A DNA stretch of 64,000 nt from Rhodococcus sp. SBT000017 (lineage in GTDB: Bacteria > Actinomycetota > Actinomycetes > Mycobacteriales > Mycobacteriaceae), in assembly GCF_003688915.1 (NCBI RefSeq), contig NZ_REFU01000001.1, positions 4,278,001 through 4,342,000 of the forward strand, in the 5' to 3' direction. Below the pieces are notes generated by a model that saw only the letters and a program-made list of their open reading frames with translations, made no database searches and had not been told where the DNA came from. Within the stretch, counting starts at the first letter, position 1, and every line of letters starts with the position of its first letter. Below are positions 9,912 through 19,117 of this stretch, piece by piece. Both the position numbers and the translations under genes were made by a program.

Positions 9912-11171
9912 CTATCGGGTCGTTCCTGCAGGCTCCACTCCTGCGTGAATCAGTCCGGCGATCCAGGGCATCACGTCGTTGTAGGCCGCCAGGGCTCCGG
10001 GTTGGTGGTTCGCGCCCTCGACCGGGATGGCCGGGAGGTCGTATTCGCGGTAGGTGATTTCTGCACCCAGATCGCGCCAGCGCCCGAGCAGGGTGCGGCT
10101 CTGCTCGATGGGTACGGTGTCGTCCTCGACCGCGTGCGACAGGTACACCGGCATGGCCGGGGCGATGCGTCCGACCGTGTTGGCGGCGGTGATCTCGGCC
10201 AGAACGGGGTTGCTCAGTTGCTCGGTGAGTGGTCGGCCGTCGCGGGTCAGCTCGGTCGTTCGCACGATCTCGGAGGCCGCGGGGTCGGTGGTGCACCAGT
10301 TCTGTGCGGCGTCGAGCGCGGCGATCCCGTCGGAGTCGAAGAGGTCGCGGATCCCCGCTGCCCGGTCCGGGTAGGCGTTGATCATCCCGTCGACAGCGAA
10401 GAGCACAGCGCTGCCGAGGCCGGTGTTGTCGAGTGTGTCGATGTTGAGCGTCGGATCTGCCGGTGGTGCACCGACATACGCTCCCTGGATGTTGAGCTCC
10501 GGGGCGTAGGTGGCGGCGAGTTCGGCAGCGGATGCGGATGCGAACCCGCCTTCGGAGTAGCCGAACAGCACCACCGGGGTGGTCGGTTCGACGTCTGCGG
10601 TTCTGGCGACGTCGAGCAGCGCTCGGCCCGATGCGATCCGGTTCAGGTACGTGTGCCCGCCGGGGGTGCCCAGTCCCTGGTAATCGGTTGCGACGACGCG
10701 ATATCCGGCCAGCAGCAGCGGCAGGATGGCCGGGGACGAGCCGACTGTCCCGAGAACTGCCGATCCGGCGCAGCGGTCCGCCATACCGGAAGTGCCGGGC
10801 GCGTACGCGATCACCGGTCGGGGTCCGGGTCCGGTCCACGGAGCTGTGGGGGTCATGGTGTAGCCGGATACGACCATGGGCAGATCGTGTGTATCGGTGG
10901 ATCGATAGAGAATCCGTTCGATGTCGAATCCGAGTCCGAACCCCTTGGGCGAGTTGACGGGCCGGCTTCGGACCACTTCGCCGGGGGTCGCGGTGCCGAG
11001 CGTCGCCACCGGCGCGTCGTAGAAGTCCGCCAGGGGACCGGCGACGGCAATCGGCGTCGAGAATGCGACGATCGACAGGGCCACGGTTGCTGCGATCGTT
11101 GCCGCGCGCGAGAAGTTTCTCGATTGTCGCAGCCGTCGTGTCGACATCCTTGCACTCGGTAGCCCGGTCAC
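9912..11171 (-). CDS. secreted lipase (LIP family)
   Basis: An alpha/beta hydrolase of the secretory lipase family (419 residues). A signal peptide is visible at about residues 22-45 (TVALSIVAFSTPIAVAGP). VLFGYSEGGFASA carries the nucleophile Ser in GxSxG near residue 210; LSHAVEDDTVPIEQ holds the likely acid (Asp) and EGANHQPG the His. The GTG at 11171 is preferred over ATG 11147 because a -10 TAACGT (11184-11179) lies seven bases upstream, the leaderless spacing. It is divergent from an OsmC gene with a 63-bp shared promoter region. Likely role: export and hydrolysis of acyl esters; the substrate is unknown. Confidence 0.88.
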   Translation of the reverse strand: MTGLPSARMSTRRLRQSRNFSRAATIAATVALSIVAFSTPIAVAGPLADFYDAPVATLGTATPGEVVRSRPVNSPKGFGLGFDIERILYRSTDTHDLPMVVSGYTMTPTAPWTGPGPRPVIAYAPGTSGMADRCAGSAVLGTVGSSPAILPLLLAGYRVVATDYQGLGTPGGHTYLNRIASGRALLDVARTADVEPTTPVVLFGYSEGGFASASAAELAATYAPELNIQGAYVGAPPADPTLNIDTLDNTGLGSAVLFAVDGMINAYPDRAAGIRDLFDSDGIAALDAAQNWCTTDPAASEIVRTTELTRDGRPLTEQLSNPVLAEITAANTVGRIAPAMPVYLSHAVEDDTVPIEQSRTLLGRWRDLGAEITYREYDLPAIPVEGANHQPGALAAYNDVMPWIAGLIHAGVEPAGTTR

Positions 11172-11234
11172 CCCGCTGACGTTAGCCTGAGAAACAGGCC
11201 TACGTCAGGGTCGACAACGAAAGGACTCGGTTCG

Positions 11235-11672
11235 ATGCCAACTCGTACTTCACGCACAGCTTGGAACGGAACGCTGGAACAGGGTTCCGGCCAGGTGGAG
11301 CTGTCCAGTTCCGGCGCAGCGACTTTCGATGTGTCGTTTCCCAAGCGCGCCGCCGAGAATGCCGACGGCACCACCAGTCCCGAGGAATTGATCGCCGCGG
11401 CTCATTCGAGTTGCTACGCGATGCAGTTGTCGGCGTTGATCGCCGAGGCGGGCGGCACCCCGCAGAGCCTCGAGGTCACCGCCGATGTCTCGCTCGGTCC
11501 CGATGAGCCGGGCTTCAAGCTGACCGGCATCAAACTGACCGTGCGTGGCGAGGTCGAGGGTCTCGACGCCGACGGCTTCGCGAAAGCAGCTCAGGCGGCA
11601 AAAGAAACCTGTCCCGTCAGCAAGGCTCTCACCGGCGTCGACATCACATTGGACGCGGCTCTCGAGGGCTGA
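11235..11672 (+). CDS. OsmC-family peroxiredoxin
   Basis: A 145-residue OsmC/Ohr-fold protein that reduces organic or fatty-acid hydroperoxides using two cysteines: Cys60 in AAAHSSCYAMQLS and Cys126 in AKETCPVSKAL. The charged N-terminus TSRTAWNGTLEQGSG is typical of the OsmC rather than the Ohr branch. A ribosome site GAAAGGA lies about ten bases before the ATG. It is transcribed away from the lipase gene and nothing follows it in the same operon for 175 bases. An oxidative or osmotic stress role is known for the family; its regulator here is not visible. Confidence 0.93.
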   Translation: MPTRTSRTAWNGTLEQGSGQVELSSSGAATFDVSFPKRAAENADGTTSPEELIAAAHSSCYAMQLSALIAEAGGTPQSLEVTADVSLGPDEPGFKLTGIKLTVRGEVEGLDADGFAKAAQAAKETCPVSKALTGVDITLDAALEG

Positions 11673-11847
11673 ACGGACAAATCGCCCGATGTGAGACTGG
11701 CGAACAATCGTCAGGTTTGAAATAGTTCGTTACTTGACCCATCTGCAGGGTGATTCGGTTACGAATCGTGGTCAAACGTCGGGTTCGATCGGCTGATGCG
11801 TACGTTCGGGGTATGCACCGACCGGCCTAGGAAGGATCAGCCCCACC

Positions 11848-14159
11848 ATGTTGTGGACGCGCTTCCTGGGCCTCGGTGCACTCGCAGTCGCGGTGTACGC
11901 ACTTACCCCGCCTGGAATACCCCAGGATGCGATCTACGCAATCGTGCTCCTGGCCACAGTGGCCGCGTTCGTGTACCGCTACTTTCGGGAACCCGGGCCG
12001 GACAAGCGGACGTGGAAGTACATGGCCGTCGGCGTCGGCTCCTGGGGCATCGGCGACGCGCTGATAGCGATGGTGCATGTCGGCGGAGGACGAGTATCGA
12101 CGTTCTCCTCGTCCGACATCTTCTATCTGTTCGGCTACCTGGTGATCGCTGTCGGCTTCGCCCGAGCCGCCGACGAGAACGGACTCGTGTTCGGGATCGA
12201 AGAACTTCTCGAGTGTCTGGTGGTTGCGGTCGGTGTCGGACTGGCCACATGGGTGTTCGTCATCTCCGACGATGCGGCGTTGTCGTTTCCGTCGGCATTG
12301 GAACTGTGGCCGGCCACGGTCTACCTCACCATCGATGCGTTTCTGCTGACGCTCGTCGGCAGTCTGTACCTGCTGACTCGCTCGACCACGGTGCCGTTCC
12401 TGGCGGCCACGGCGGGCGTCGTGTTCCTCGTCTCTGCCGACTTCGCGTCCTATGCCGCGGTCACCACCTCCGAGCTCTACCGTTCGACTCTTCTGAACAC
12501 GCTGTGGCTGGCGGCGTACGTGTGTTTCGGTGTGATCGCCCTACACATTCCGGAGCGGGCGGTGTCGCGGGTCGACCGGTCCAGCCCGTTCAAATTCGGG
12601 CGCGTGAGATTTCTCGGACTCACGGTCGCGGTCGCCGTGACACCCCTTGCGATGGCTGTTCAGTTGGCCCGCGGAATACCCGTCCAACAGTGGGGTTGGG
12701 TGATCGTGGGGTCCTCGGCGCTGGTCATCGCGCTCGTCGGGTGCCGCATGCGTGTTTCCTGAGTACGTTGCGGTTGCAGGCCGCAGTGCTCGAGGACGTG
12801 GCTCGGACGGACGCGGTCACCGGACTGGCCAGTCGCCGCCTGCTCCGAGAGCGGTTGGACACGATGCTCGCCACCCGTGGTGATTCGGACGTCTTCACGC
12901 TCGTGGTGGACATCGATCGCTTCGCTCAGATCAACGAGACCTTCGGGTACAGCGTGGGAGACAGTGTGCTGCGCGAGATCGGTCATCGCCTTGTGGCATC
13001 GGTGCGGTCCGACGACCTCGTGGGACGGCTCGGTGGGGATCAGTTCGTCGTCGCCATGCGCCGGCGTCCCGCGCAGATCGACGTGACGGACACCGCCGAG
13101 CGGCTTCAGTTCGCAGTCAGTAGAACGATGTTCGTGCACGACATCAACGTGGCGCTCGATGCGACCGTCGGAATCGCCGCGATCGAGGAACCGGGGGTGA
13201 CCCGGAACGACACCGAGGAGCCGGAGGCGAGTCCGGTGGACGGTGAGGCGATGCTTCAGCGCGCCCACGTGGCGTTGACGGCAGCGAAGGCCGGCCATAC
13301 CCGCGTCGGTCGCTACGAACCCGACATGGATCGCGACCGCCACGATCAGATGCGGTTGCTGGGGGAACTCGACACGGCCATTCGTGACCACCAGCTTCGA
13401 GTGTTCTTTCAACCGTGCCTGGATCTGGAGTCCGGCAGTGTCGATCGCGTCGAAGCTCTATTGCGGTGGCAGCACCCACGCGAGGGTTTGATCGGACCGT
13501 CGATGTTCCTGCCCGACGCCGAGCGCACCGGCATGTTGCCCGCCATCACCGCGCTCGTGCTGGACGAGGCCTTGGCGCAGTGCAGCGAATTGCGTCGACG
13601 CGGCATCAATTTGTCTGTCTCGGTCAATCTTTCGGTGAGAAACCTACTGGACGAGACGCTCACCGAACAGGTCGCGGCCGCGCTGGCGAAATACTCGGTT
13701 CCCGCCCACGCTTTGGAATTCGAGGTCACCGAGACGACGGCGATGACCGATCCGGTGCGCTCGGTGAACGCGTTGACGTCCCTGCGTAGCCTCGGCGTCA
13801 CCATTGCGATCGACGACTACGGCACCGGCTACAGCTCGTTGGCCTATCTGCAGACCCTGCCGGTGCAGACTCTCAAGATCGACCGCTCGTTCGTGTCGAA
13901 GATGAACACCGACGAGACCGACGCATCGATCGTGCGCTCGACCATCGACTTGGCTCGAAGCCTCGGGGTGCGGGTGATGGCAGAGGGAGTCGAGGACGCG
14001 GGCACGTTGGATGCGCTCCGAGAGTTGGGCTGCGACGGTGCCCAGGGCTACATCCTCGGTAGGCCGATGCCCGCCGAGTTCCTGGCCGATGCGGTGGCGA
14101 AACTGGATTCGGAGATGCCGACGAAACTCGAATGGGAGCTCGCCCGCGAACGCATCTGA
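11848..14159 (+). pseudogene. membrane GGDEF-EAL protein split by a -1 frameshift
   Basis: The first frame (11848-12762) encodes about 304 residues with eight or so hydrophobic segments, ending at TGA 12760-12762. The second frame runs on without a gap from about 12750 to 14159 and carries GGDEF and EAL domains. Aligning with the intact homologue at 45931-48252 places the break at CGTGTTTCC (about 12751-12759): one missing base there would join the two parts. The cyclase motif is GGDQF (degenerate), while the phosphodiesterase motifs EALLRW, DDYGTGYSSL and MAEGVE are intact. The downstream part might still be made by reinitiation. An assembly error is possible. Confidence 0.8.
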
Positions 14160-14175
14160 GCGGACGCGTGCGCTC

Positions 14176-14487
14176 TCACGAAGTGGCAGGCACGTCCAGT
14201 ACGACCTCGAATTCGAGCAGTGATGCTCCGGACGAGACAGGCTTCGCGGAACTGGCTCCAGCGTGAGCCTCCCGCGACGGTCCCGCCGACCACGCCTGGA
14301 AGGACTCCTCGTCCTCCCACTGGGTGACGACGAAATAGCGCGACTCGCCCTTGACCGGCCGCAGCAGTTGGAACCCGAGGAAGCCCGGGGAGCCGTCGAC
14401 CGACCCGGCGCGCGCGGCGAAGCGCTTCTCGAGTTCGGGGCCTGCGCCCTCGGGTACGTCGATCGCATTGATCTTCACAATGGCCAT
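14176..14487 (-). CDS. mhuD: haem-degrading monooxygenase MhuD
   Basis: A 103-residue antibiotic-biosynthesis-monooxygenase-fold protein, very close to M. tuberculosis MhuD (Rv3592), which opens haem to mycobilin and releases iron without carbon monoxide. The catalytic residues are all present at the same positions: Asn7 (KINAI), Trp66 (FQAW) and His75 (REAHAG). PGFLGFQLLRPVKGE is near-identical to the mycobacterial protein. The ATG at 14487 follows a -10 TAATCT by seven bases, so the mRNA is probably leaderless. It faces a hydrolase gene across 36 bp. No iron-box (IdeR) was recognised. Confidence 0.95.
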   Translation of the reverse strand: MAIVKINAIDVPEGAGPELEKRFAARAGSVDGSPGFLGFQLLRPVKGESRYFVVTQWEDEESFQAWSAGPSREAHAGASSAKPVSSGASLLEFEVVLDVPATS

Positions 14488-14494
14488 GCCCGCG

Positions 14495-14515
14495 AGATTA
14501 CTCCGCCGATATGCT
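14495..14515. promoter_or_regulatory. back-to-back leaderless -10 hexamers (mhuD and hydrolase)
   Basis: TAATCT on the minus strand (14500-14495) is seven bases before the mhuD ATG; TATGCT on the plus strand (14510-14515) is eight bases before the hydrolase ATG. The two hexamers are nine bases apart and divergent. Each promoter's -35 zone falls in the other's -10 or first codons, so the polymerases would compete. Confidence 0.6.
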
Positions 14516-14523
14516 CGGCGGTG

Positions 14524-15261
14524 ATGCTCTACGACGAGGGTGGATCCGGCCGTTCGATTCTGCTGCTGCACGGGCTGATGGGCAGTGCCGCCACCTGGCG
14601 GCGGCAGGTTCCGTGGCTCAGGGAGTTCGGGCACGTGCACACCTACGATGCGCCGGGGCACCGGCGACCGCCGCCTCCCGAGCTCACGACGGAGTTCTTC
14701 GTTGCCGATCTGCTCCAGCATCTCGAGGCGTTGGGGCCCAGTGTGCTGATCGGTCATTCGATGGGCGCACTGCACGGTTGGTGTGCGGCCGCCCAGCGAC
14801 CGGACCTGGTGACCGCCATGGTTGTCGAGGACATCGCCCCGGACTTCAGGGGCCGCACCGCAGACGACTGGGCCGCGATGATCCGGGCGTGGCCGCAACC
14901 CTTTCCCGACGCCGACGCGGTGCGGGCGTTCTTCGGAGACGTTGCGGGTCAGTACTTTCTGGATTCCTTCGAGCGAAACGCCGACGGGTGGCGGCTGCAC
15001 GGTGAGGTGGACTTCTTCGAAGCGATCTCGCAGGAGTGGGGGACTCGGCACTTCTGGGACGAGTGGGATGCCGTCGACGCGCCGGTGTTGCTGATCGAGG
15101 GTGAACACACCATCACCCCGGCCGGTCAGATGCAGCAGATGTACTCGAGCAAGCCCGGATCGGCGTACGTGCGGGTCGAGAAGGCGGCGCACCTGATTCA
15201 CGACGAGGCACCCGAGCGGTATCGCACGGCGGTCGAGGAGTTCCTGCGCGCACTAGGATGA
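14524..15261 (+). CDS. alpha/beta hydrolase (Rv3591c-like)
   Basis: A 245-residue alpha/beta hydrolase. The oxyanion motif is LLLHGLMGSAATW (HG near residue 15), the nucleophile elbow is LIGHSMGALHGW (Ser near residue 80), the acid is probably the Glu or Asp of LLIEGEHT, and the catalytic His lies in EKAAHLIHDEAP. The ATG at 14524 (or GTG 14521) fits a -10 TATGCT eight bases upstream. The same gene is divergent from mhuD in mycobacteria. Its stop overlaps the next hydrolase start (ATGA), giving a two-hydrolase operon. The substrate is not predictable. Confidence 0.85.
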   Translation: MLYDEGGSGRSILLLHGLMGSAATWRRQVPWLREFGHVHTYDAPGHRRPPPPELTTEFFVADLLQHLEALGPSVLIGHSMGALHGWCAAAQRPDLVTAMVVEDIAPDFRGRTADDWAAMIRAWPQPFPDADAVRAFFGDVAGQYFLDSFERNADGWRLHGEVDFFEAISQEWGTRHFWDEWDAVDAPVLLIEGEHTITPAGQMQQMYSSKPGSAYVRVEKAAHLIHDEAPERYRTAVEEFLRALG

Positions 15262-16076
15262 TCCGAATGCCGCTCGCGAAGCTCAACGGAATCGACCTCA
15301 ACTACGACGTGACCGGCGACGGTCCGCTCGTGGTGTTGGTGATGGGCACCGGTAGCCCGGGACGAGTCTGGCGAACCCATCAGGTTCCGGTGCTGGTGAA
15401 GCAGGGGTACCGGGTTGTCACCTTCGACAATCGCGGTATCGCACCGTCTTCCGAGTGTGCGAGCGGGATGACGCTGGACGACCTGGTCGCCGACACCGCT
15501 GCCCTCATCGAGCACCTCGGAGGCGGCGCAGCACGCGTCGTGGGCACCTCGATGGGAGCCCGCGTCACTCAGGAATTGGCCTTGGCCCGGCCGGATCTGG
15601 TGTCGCATGCAGTGATGATGGCCACCTACGGCAAGTCGGGCACCTTTCGCGAGCAACTGTCCAAGGGGGAGAAGGACCTGCACGACGCTGGGGTCGAACT
15701 CCCCGCGTCGTACCGGGCGGCGATGACTGCGATGCAGAACTTTTCGCCGAAGACGCTGGCCGACGACTCCGCGATCGGTGATTGGCTGGCAATCCTCGAA
15801 TACTCCGGCGGCAGGAAGACTGCGGGTATGCGGGCGCAGATCGGACTCGAAATGCGGAGCGGGACAGATCGATTGGCGGCGTACCGGAGGATCGCGGCCA
15901 AGTCGCTCGTCATCGGATTCGCGGACGACCGGATGATCCCGGTGCAGCAGTGCCGCGACGTCGCCGACGCGATACCGGGTGCGCGCTACGTCGAGATCGC
16001 CGACACCGGTCACTTCGGTTACCTCGAACGTCCGGATGCGGTCAACGCGACTCTCGTCGAATTTCTCGCTCAGTAG
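15258..16076 (+). CDS. alpha/beta hydrolase
   Basis: A second alpha/beta hydrolase of 272 residues, only distantly like its neighbour. The fold markers are VVLVMGTGSPGRVW (oxyanion loop), TFDNRGIAPS, nucleophile Ser in VVGTSMGARVTQ (near residue 95), FADDRMIP (acid) and TGHFGYLERPDAV (His). The NRG motif resembles the 3-oxoadipate enol-lactonase and epoxide-hydrolase groups, but no substrate can be assigned. The ATG overlaps the previous stop, so it is co-translated with the Rv3591c-like gene. Its 3' end overlaps that of the convergent MFS transporter by seven bases. Confidence 0.85.
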   Translation: MIRMPLAKLNGIDLNYDVTGDGPLVVLVMGTGSPGRVWRTHQVPVLVKQGYRVVTFDNRGIAPSSECASGMTLDDLVADTAALIEHLGGGAARVVGTSMGARVTQELALARPDLVSHAVMMATYGKSGTFREQLSKGEKDLHDAGVELPASYRAAMTAMQNFSPKTLADDSAIGDWLAILEYSGGRKTAGMRAQIGLEMRSGTDRLAAYRRIAAKSLVIGFADDRMIPVQQCRDVADAIPGARYVEIADTGHFGYLERPDAVNATLVEFLAQ

Positions 16077-17434
16077 CGAACTTTCGGCGGCGGTGTGCGA
16101 AGGAAGACCACGCAGCACACCGCGGTCACCGCCATCGCTGCTGCCATGGCCGAATAGGCGAATCGAAAGTCCGTCAGCCCGGCGACGATGGTGAGCAGCG
16201 CCAACCCCATCGCGCCACCGAACTGCTTGGACGTGTTCATCAATCCTGACGCGGCTCCGGCGTCGGAGCGCGCGACCCCGCTGGTCACCGCAGTGGCCAA
16301 CGGGGTGTTGAGCAGCCCGCCGCCGATCCCGATCAGAATCGACGGCAGCCCGACTGCCGCGAGGTAGCCAGGCGAATTCGAGGCCGCAGCGAGGCCGAGC
16401 AGTCCGGCGGCGGCCAGGGTGGCGCCGGCAGCGGCAACCAGGTGCGAGGGGCATCTGCGCATCAGAGCAGGAGTGACTGCGACGCCGGTCACGACGAGAG
16501 CGGCAGTGAGCGGTAGAAAGCCCACTGCAGCCTGCAGTGGTGACCGCTGCAGGAGCTCTTGCATCTGATAGGTCAGGTACAACCAGATCGGTATCTGGAA
16601 CACCGCACCGGTGAGCAGTGTCAGCAGATTCCCCGTGACCACGGTGCGATCGGCGGACAGCCGCAACGGAATCAGTGGTGCGGTCGATCGACGCAGTCGG
16701 AGTACGAATCCGATCGATCCGGCCACGGCGAGAACAGCCGTCGACAGGGACAACGACTGCGAGCCGCCGGCTCCGAGCTGGGTGACCGCCACGGTGGACG
16801 CGCCGAGGGCCAACGCCCCGAAAGCGGCACCGACGATGTCGAGCCCGGGCCGATGCGCCTCGGTCCCGGCTCGCCGAGCGTCGAGATGTCGACGAGCCGA
16901 CATCAGCAGGACGACGCCGATGGGCAGGTTGATCAGCAGAACCGACCGCCACGAGATGTACTCGGTCAGCGCGCCTCCGGCGATGTTGCCCACTCCACCG
17001 CCGGCAACGCTGATGGCCGTCCACACCGCGACAGCACGTGTCCGCATCGGCCCCTCGGGATAGGTGAGAGTGAGCAACGTGAACGTGGCCGGGGAGACGA
17101 TTGCTGCGGCCAGACCCTGAACGATGCGCGCGGACACCAGCATCGAGCCGGTGGATGCGACTCCGCCGACAACGCTGGCGGCGACGAACAGGGAAACGCC
17201 GAAGAGGAAAACCTCGCGGATGCCTCGGGTGTCGGCTGCGCGGGCTCCGGCGAGCAGGGCCGCGGCGAACGCGACGGTGTATCCGCTGGCGACCCACTGC
17301 ACGTCTCGATCGTCGATGCTCAGCGCTCGGGCGATCTGCGGCAGTGCGATGTTGACGACCGAGGAGTCGAGCACCACCAGCAACTGGGCCAGGCACGCAA
17401 CTGCCAGAACACCCCACGAACGCTCCCGCGTCAT
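16070..17434 (-). CDS. MFS drug-efflux transporter (DHA2 type)
   Basis: A 454-residue integral membrane protein with about 13-14 hydrophobic segments. VVLDSSVVNIALPQIARAL in the first segment is motif D1 of the EmrB/QacA (DHA2) drug:proton antiporters, followed by the loop DTRGIREVF. GNIAGGALTEYISWRSVLLINLPIGV (motif C region) supports antiport. A ribosome site GAGGGGG lies a few bases before the ATG. It is divergent from a TetR gene; two palindromes in the 78-bp gap are the likely operators, so expression probably rises when the regulator binds an effluxed compound. The substrate is unknown. Confidence 0.9.
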   Translation of the reverse strand: MTRERSWGVLAVACLAQLLVVLDSSVVNIALPQIARALSIDDRDVQWVASGYTVAFAAALLAGARAADTRGIREVFLFGVSLFVAASVVGGVASTGSMLVSARIVQGLAAAIVSPATFTLLTLTYPEGPMRTRAVAVWTAISVAGGGVGNIAGGALTEYISWRSVLLINLPIGVVLLMSARRHLDARRAGTEAHRPGLDIVGAAFGALALGASTVAVTQLGAGGSQSLSLSTAVLAVAGSIGFVLRLRRSTAPLIPLRLSADRTVVTGNLLTLLTGAVFQIPIWLYLTYQMQELLQRSPLQAAVGFLPLTAALVVTGVAVTPALMRRCPSHLVAAAGATLAAAGLLGLAAASNSPGYLAAVGLPSILIGIGGGLLNTPLATAVTSGVARSDAGAASGLMNTSKQFGGAMGLALLTIVAGLTDFRFAYSAMAAAMAVTAVCCVVFLRTPPPKVRY

Positions 17435-17449
17435 GCTCGACCCCCTCGA

Positions 17450-17491
17450 TTGGTACAGCTGTATAACAGCCGCTTGATACAGTTGTATCAA
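17450..17491. promoter_or_regulatory. two TetR-type palindromic operators
   Basis: Operator 2 is TTGATACA-GT-TGTATCAA (17474-17491), a perfect 8-2-8 dyad. Operator 1 (17450-17467) is TTGGTACAGCTGTATAAC, with a perfect 10-bp core TACAGCTGTA. The centres are 24 bp apart, placing both on nearly the same face of the helix in the MFS-TetR divergent gap. Confidence 0.75.
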
Positions 17492-17512
17492 ACATGGGGA
17501 GGTGGGCGGAAG

Positions 17513-18115
17513 ATGGCCGGCGAAGATCGACGAGAGCAGATTCTGGTAGCTGCGGAGCGGGTCGCGACCGTCGATGGGCTGGAGGCGCTGACGATGCGGA
17601 GCGCCGCCGCGGCAGCCGAGGTGTCGCTGCGTCTGGTTCAGTACTACTTCCACTCCAAGGCAGGGCTGCTCGACGCCGTTTTGACGCGCTTCTCCGAGCG
17701 TGGCTACGCGGACTCTCGATCCCGGATCGACGCGATCGCCGGCGCTTCGGCAGCCCGACGCCTGCAGATGTTCGCCCGTTCGGTGTTGCCGACAGACGAC
17801 GAGGGCAGGCGCTTCCATCGGCTGGGAGTGTCGTTCGCATCCTTGGCGATCCGGGAACCGGACCTGGCGCAGGCTGCGTATCGCGCCAATCTTGCTGTGC
17901 TGGAGTCGGTTCTGACCCACATGATCGGGCAGGCCGCAGCGGAGAGCGGCTCGGATCGAATCGACGCCGTCGCGGAGGCTCGGCTGCTCATGGCCGCGTT
18001 GCACGGTTTGGGGACGATGACGATGGTCGGGCAGATCGACGAGATCGAGGCGGCCGCTCTGGTGGACCGATTGTTGCTCGGCAGAGCATGGTTCGACGCA
18101 AACGGCCGGAGTTAG
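17513..18115 (+). CDS. TetR-family repressor of the MFS gene
   Basis: A 200-residue regulator. The N-terminal helix-turn-helix is at about residues 28-48 (TMRSAAAAAEVSLRLVQYYFHSKAGLLDAVL), with the usual YYFHSK end of the recognition helix region; the C-terminal ligand-binding half (about 60-200) is helical. The ATG at 17513 follows the purine-rich GGGGAGGTGGGCGGAAG. It is divergent from the DHA2 efflux pump, with twin palindromes between, and so is probably autoregulated. The 3' end overlaps the mutY stop by four bases. The ligand is not predictable from sequence. Confidence 0.9.
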   Translation: MAGEDRREQILVAAERVATVDGLEALTMRSAAAAAEVSLRLVQYYFHSKAGLLDAVLTRFSERGYADSRSRIDAIAGASAARRLQMFARSVLPTDDEGRRFHRLGVSFASLAIREPDLAQAAYRANLAVLESVLTHMIGQAAAESGSDRIDAVAEARLLMAALHGLGTMTMVGQIDEIEAAALVDRLLLGRAWFDANGRS

Positions 18116-18996
18116 CCGTCCGAACCCTCACCCGCGAGGGCGAACAATCCCGACTCGGTCTGTTCGATCAATCCGTCGGTCAGCAGTGAATCGAGAGCTC
18201 GGTCGCGTTGCGTCGGGTCGGTGGGCCAGACGATGTCGAGTTGGGCGCGCTCGACCGGTCCGGTGCTCTCACGCAGTACCGACATGAGTTTTCCGCGCAC
18301 CTGACGATCCGTGCCCGCGAACTTCTGGACCTTCTTGGCCGGGCCGGTGTGCGCGGGCCTGCCTGCTTCGATCCAGGCGCACTCCGGCAGCGGGCACAGC
18401 AGGCATGCCGGATTCTTGGCGGTACAGATCAGTGCGCCCAGTTCCATCAACGCCGCCGAGTAGCGGGCGGCGCGCGGGACGCTCTCCGGGAGCAGCTGCT
18501 CGACGTCGGCCAGGTCCCGCGAGGTGGAGGGATTCCCCGGCTCGGCGTTGCCGTGCAACGCACGCGCCACGACGCGTCGAACATTGGTGTCGACCACCGG
18601 AACTCGCTGACCGTAGGCGAAACACGCCACTGCGCGCGCGGTGTACGCACCGATACCCGGCAGGCCCAGCAGTGTCTCGACGTCGGCAGGTACCTCGTCG
18701 CCGTGCTCCTCGGCGAGCACGCGGGAACACTCGTGCAACCGCAATGCTCGACGCGGATAGCCCAACTTGCCCCACGCGCGGAGCACCTCGGCCTGAGAGG
18801 ACGCGGCCATCGCCGACGGCACCGGCCAACGCTGCACCCACTGCTCCCAGATCGGCGCGACCCGCACCACCGGCGTCTGCTGCAGCATGATCTCGCTCAT
18901 CAGGATCTGCCACGCGCTGACGCCGGGTCGCCGCCACGGCAGATCGCGTCCGTCGGTGTCGAACCACCCGAGCAGAGCGTCGGCATCGATCGGCAA
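18112..18996 (-). CDS. mutY: A/G-specific adenine DNA glycosylase
   Basis: Removes adenine mispaired with 8-oxoguanine. The 294-residue protein has the HhH-GPD core: EIMLQQTPV (catalytic Glu), LLGLPGIGAYTARAV (helix-hairpin-helix) and VPVVDTNVRRV (catalytic Asp). An iron-sulfur site lies in CTAKNPACLLCPLPEC, with the last spacing x4 where E. coli MutY has x5. A longer frame extends upstream, but TTG 18996 is preferred: GAGAAGGG lies seven bases before it and the product then begins just before DALLGWFDTDGRDLPWR, close to the 304 residues of M. tuberculosis MutY. It is divergent from canB, as in mycobacteria. Confidence 0.93.
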   Translation of the reverse strand: MPIDADALLGWFDTDGRDLPWRRPGVSAWQILMSEIMLQQTPVVRVAPIWEQWVQRWPVPSAMAASSQAEVLRAWGKLGYPRRALRLHECSRVLAEEHGDEVPADVETLLGLPGIGAYTARAVACFAYGQRVPVVDTNVRRVVARALHGNAEPGNPSTSRDLADVEQLLPESVPRAARYSAALMELGALICTAKNPACLLCPLPECAWIEAGRPAHTGPAKKVQKFAGTDRQVRGKLMSVLRESTGPVERAQLDIVWPTDPTQRDRALDSLLTDGLIEQTESGLFALAGEGSDG

Positions 18997-19104
18997 GTGG
19001 TCGCCCTTCTCGTCGTGTCTGTGATCGGTCCCAACAGTAGTCAACCCGACTCGCCGGTAACTCGATCCACGTGCACCCAACTCGCCGTGCGCCCGCTGCG
19101 CGTG

Positions 19105-19110
19105 CACAAT
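19105..19110 (+). promoter_or_regulatory. -10 hexamer of leaderless canB promoter
   Basis: CACAAT ends seven bases before the ATG at 19118. This decides between that start and the in-frame ATG at 19109, which overlaps the hexamer. Confidence 0.5.
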
Positions 19111-19117
19111 GAAACAC

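Noticed and set aside
15198..17840. 880-codon minus-strand frame across the hydrolase, MFS and TetR genes
   Set aside because: It spans three well-supported genes in other frames and is mostly Arg/Ser/Pro.
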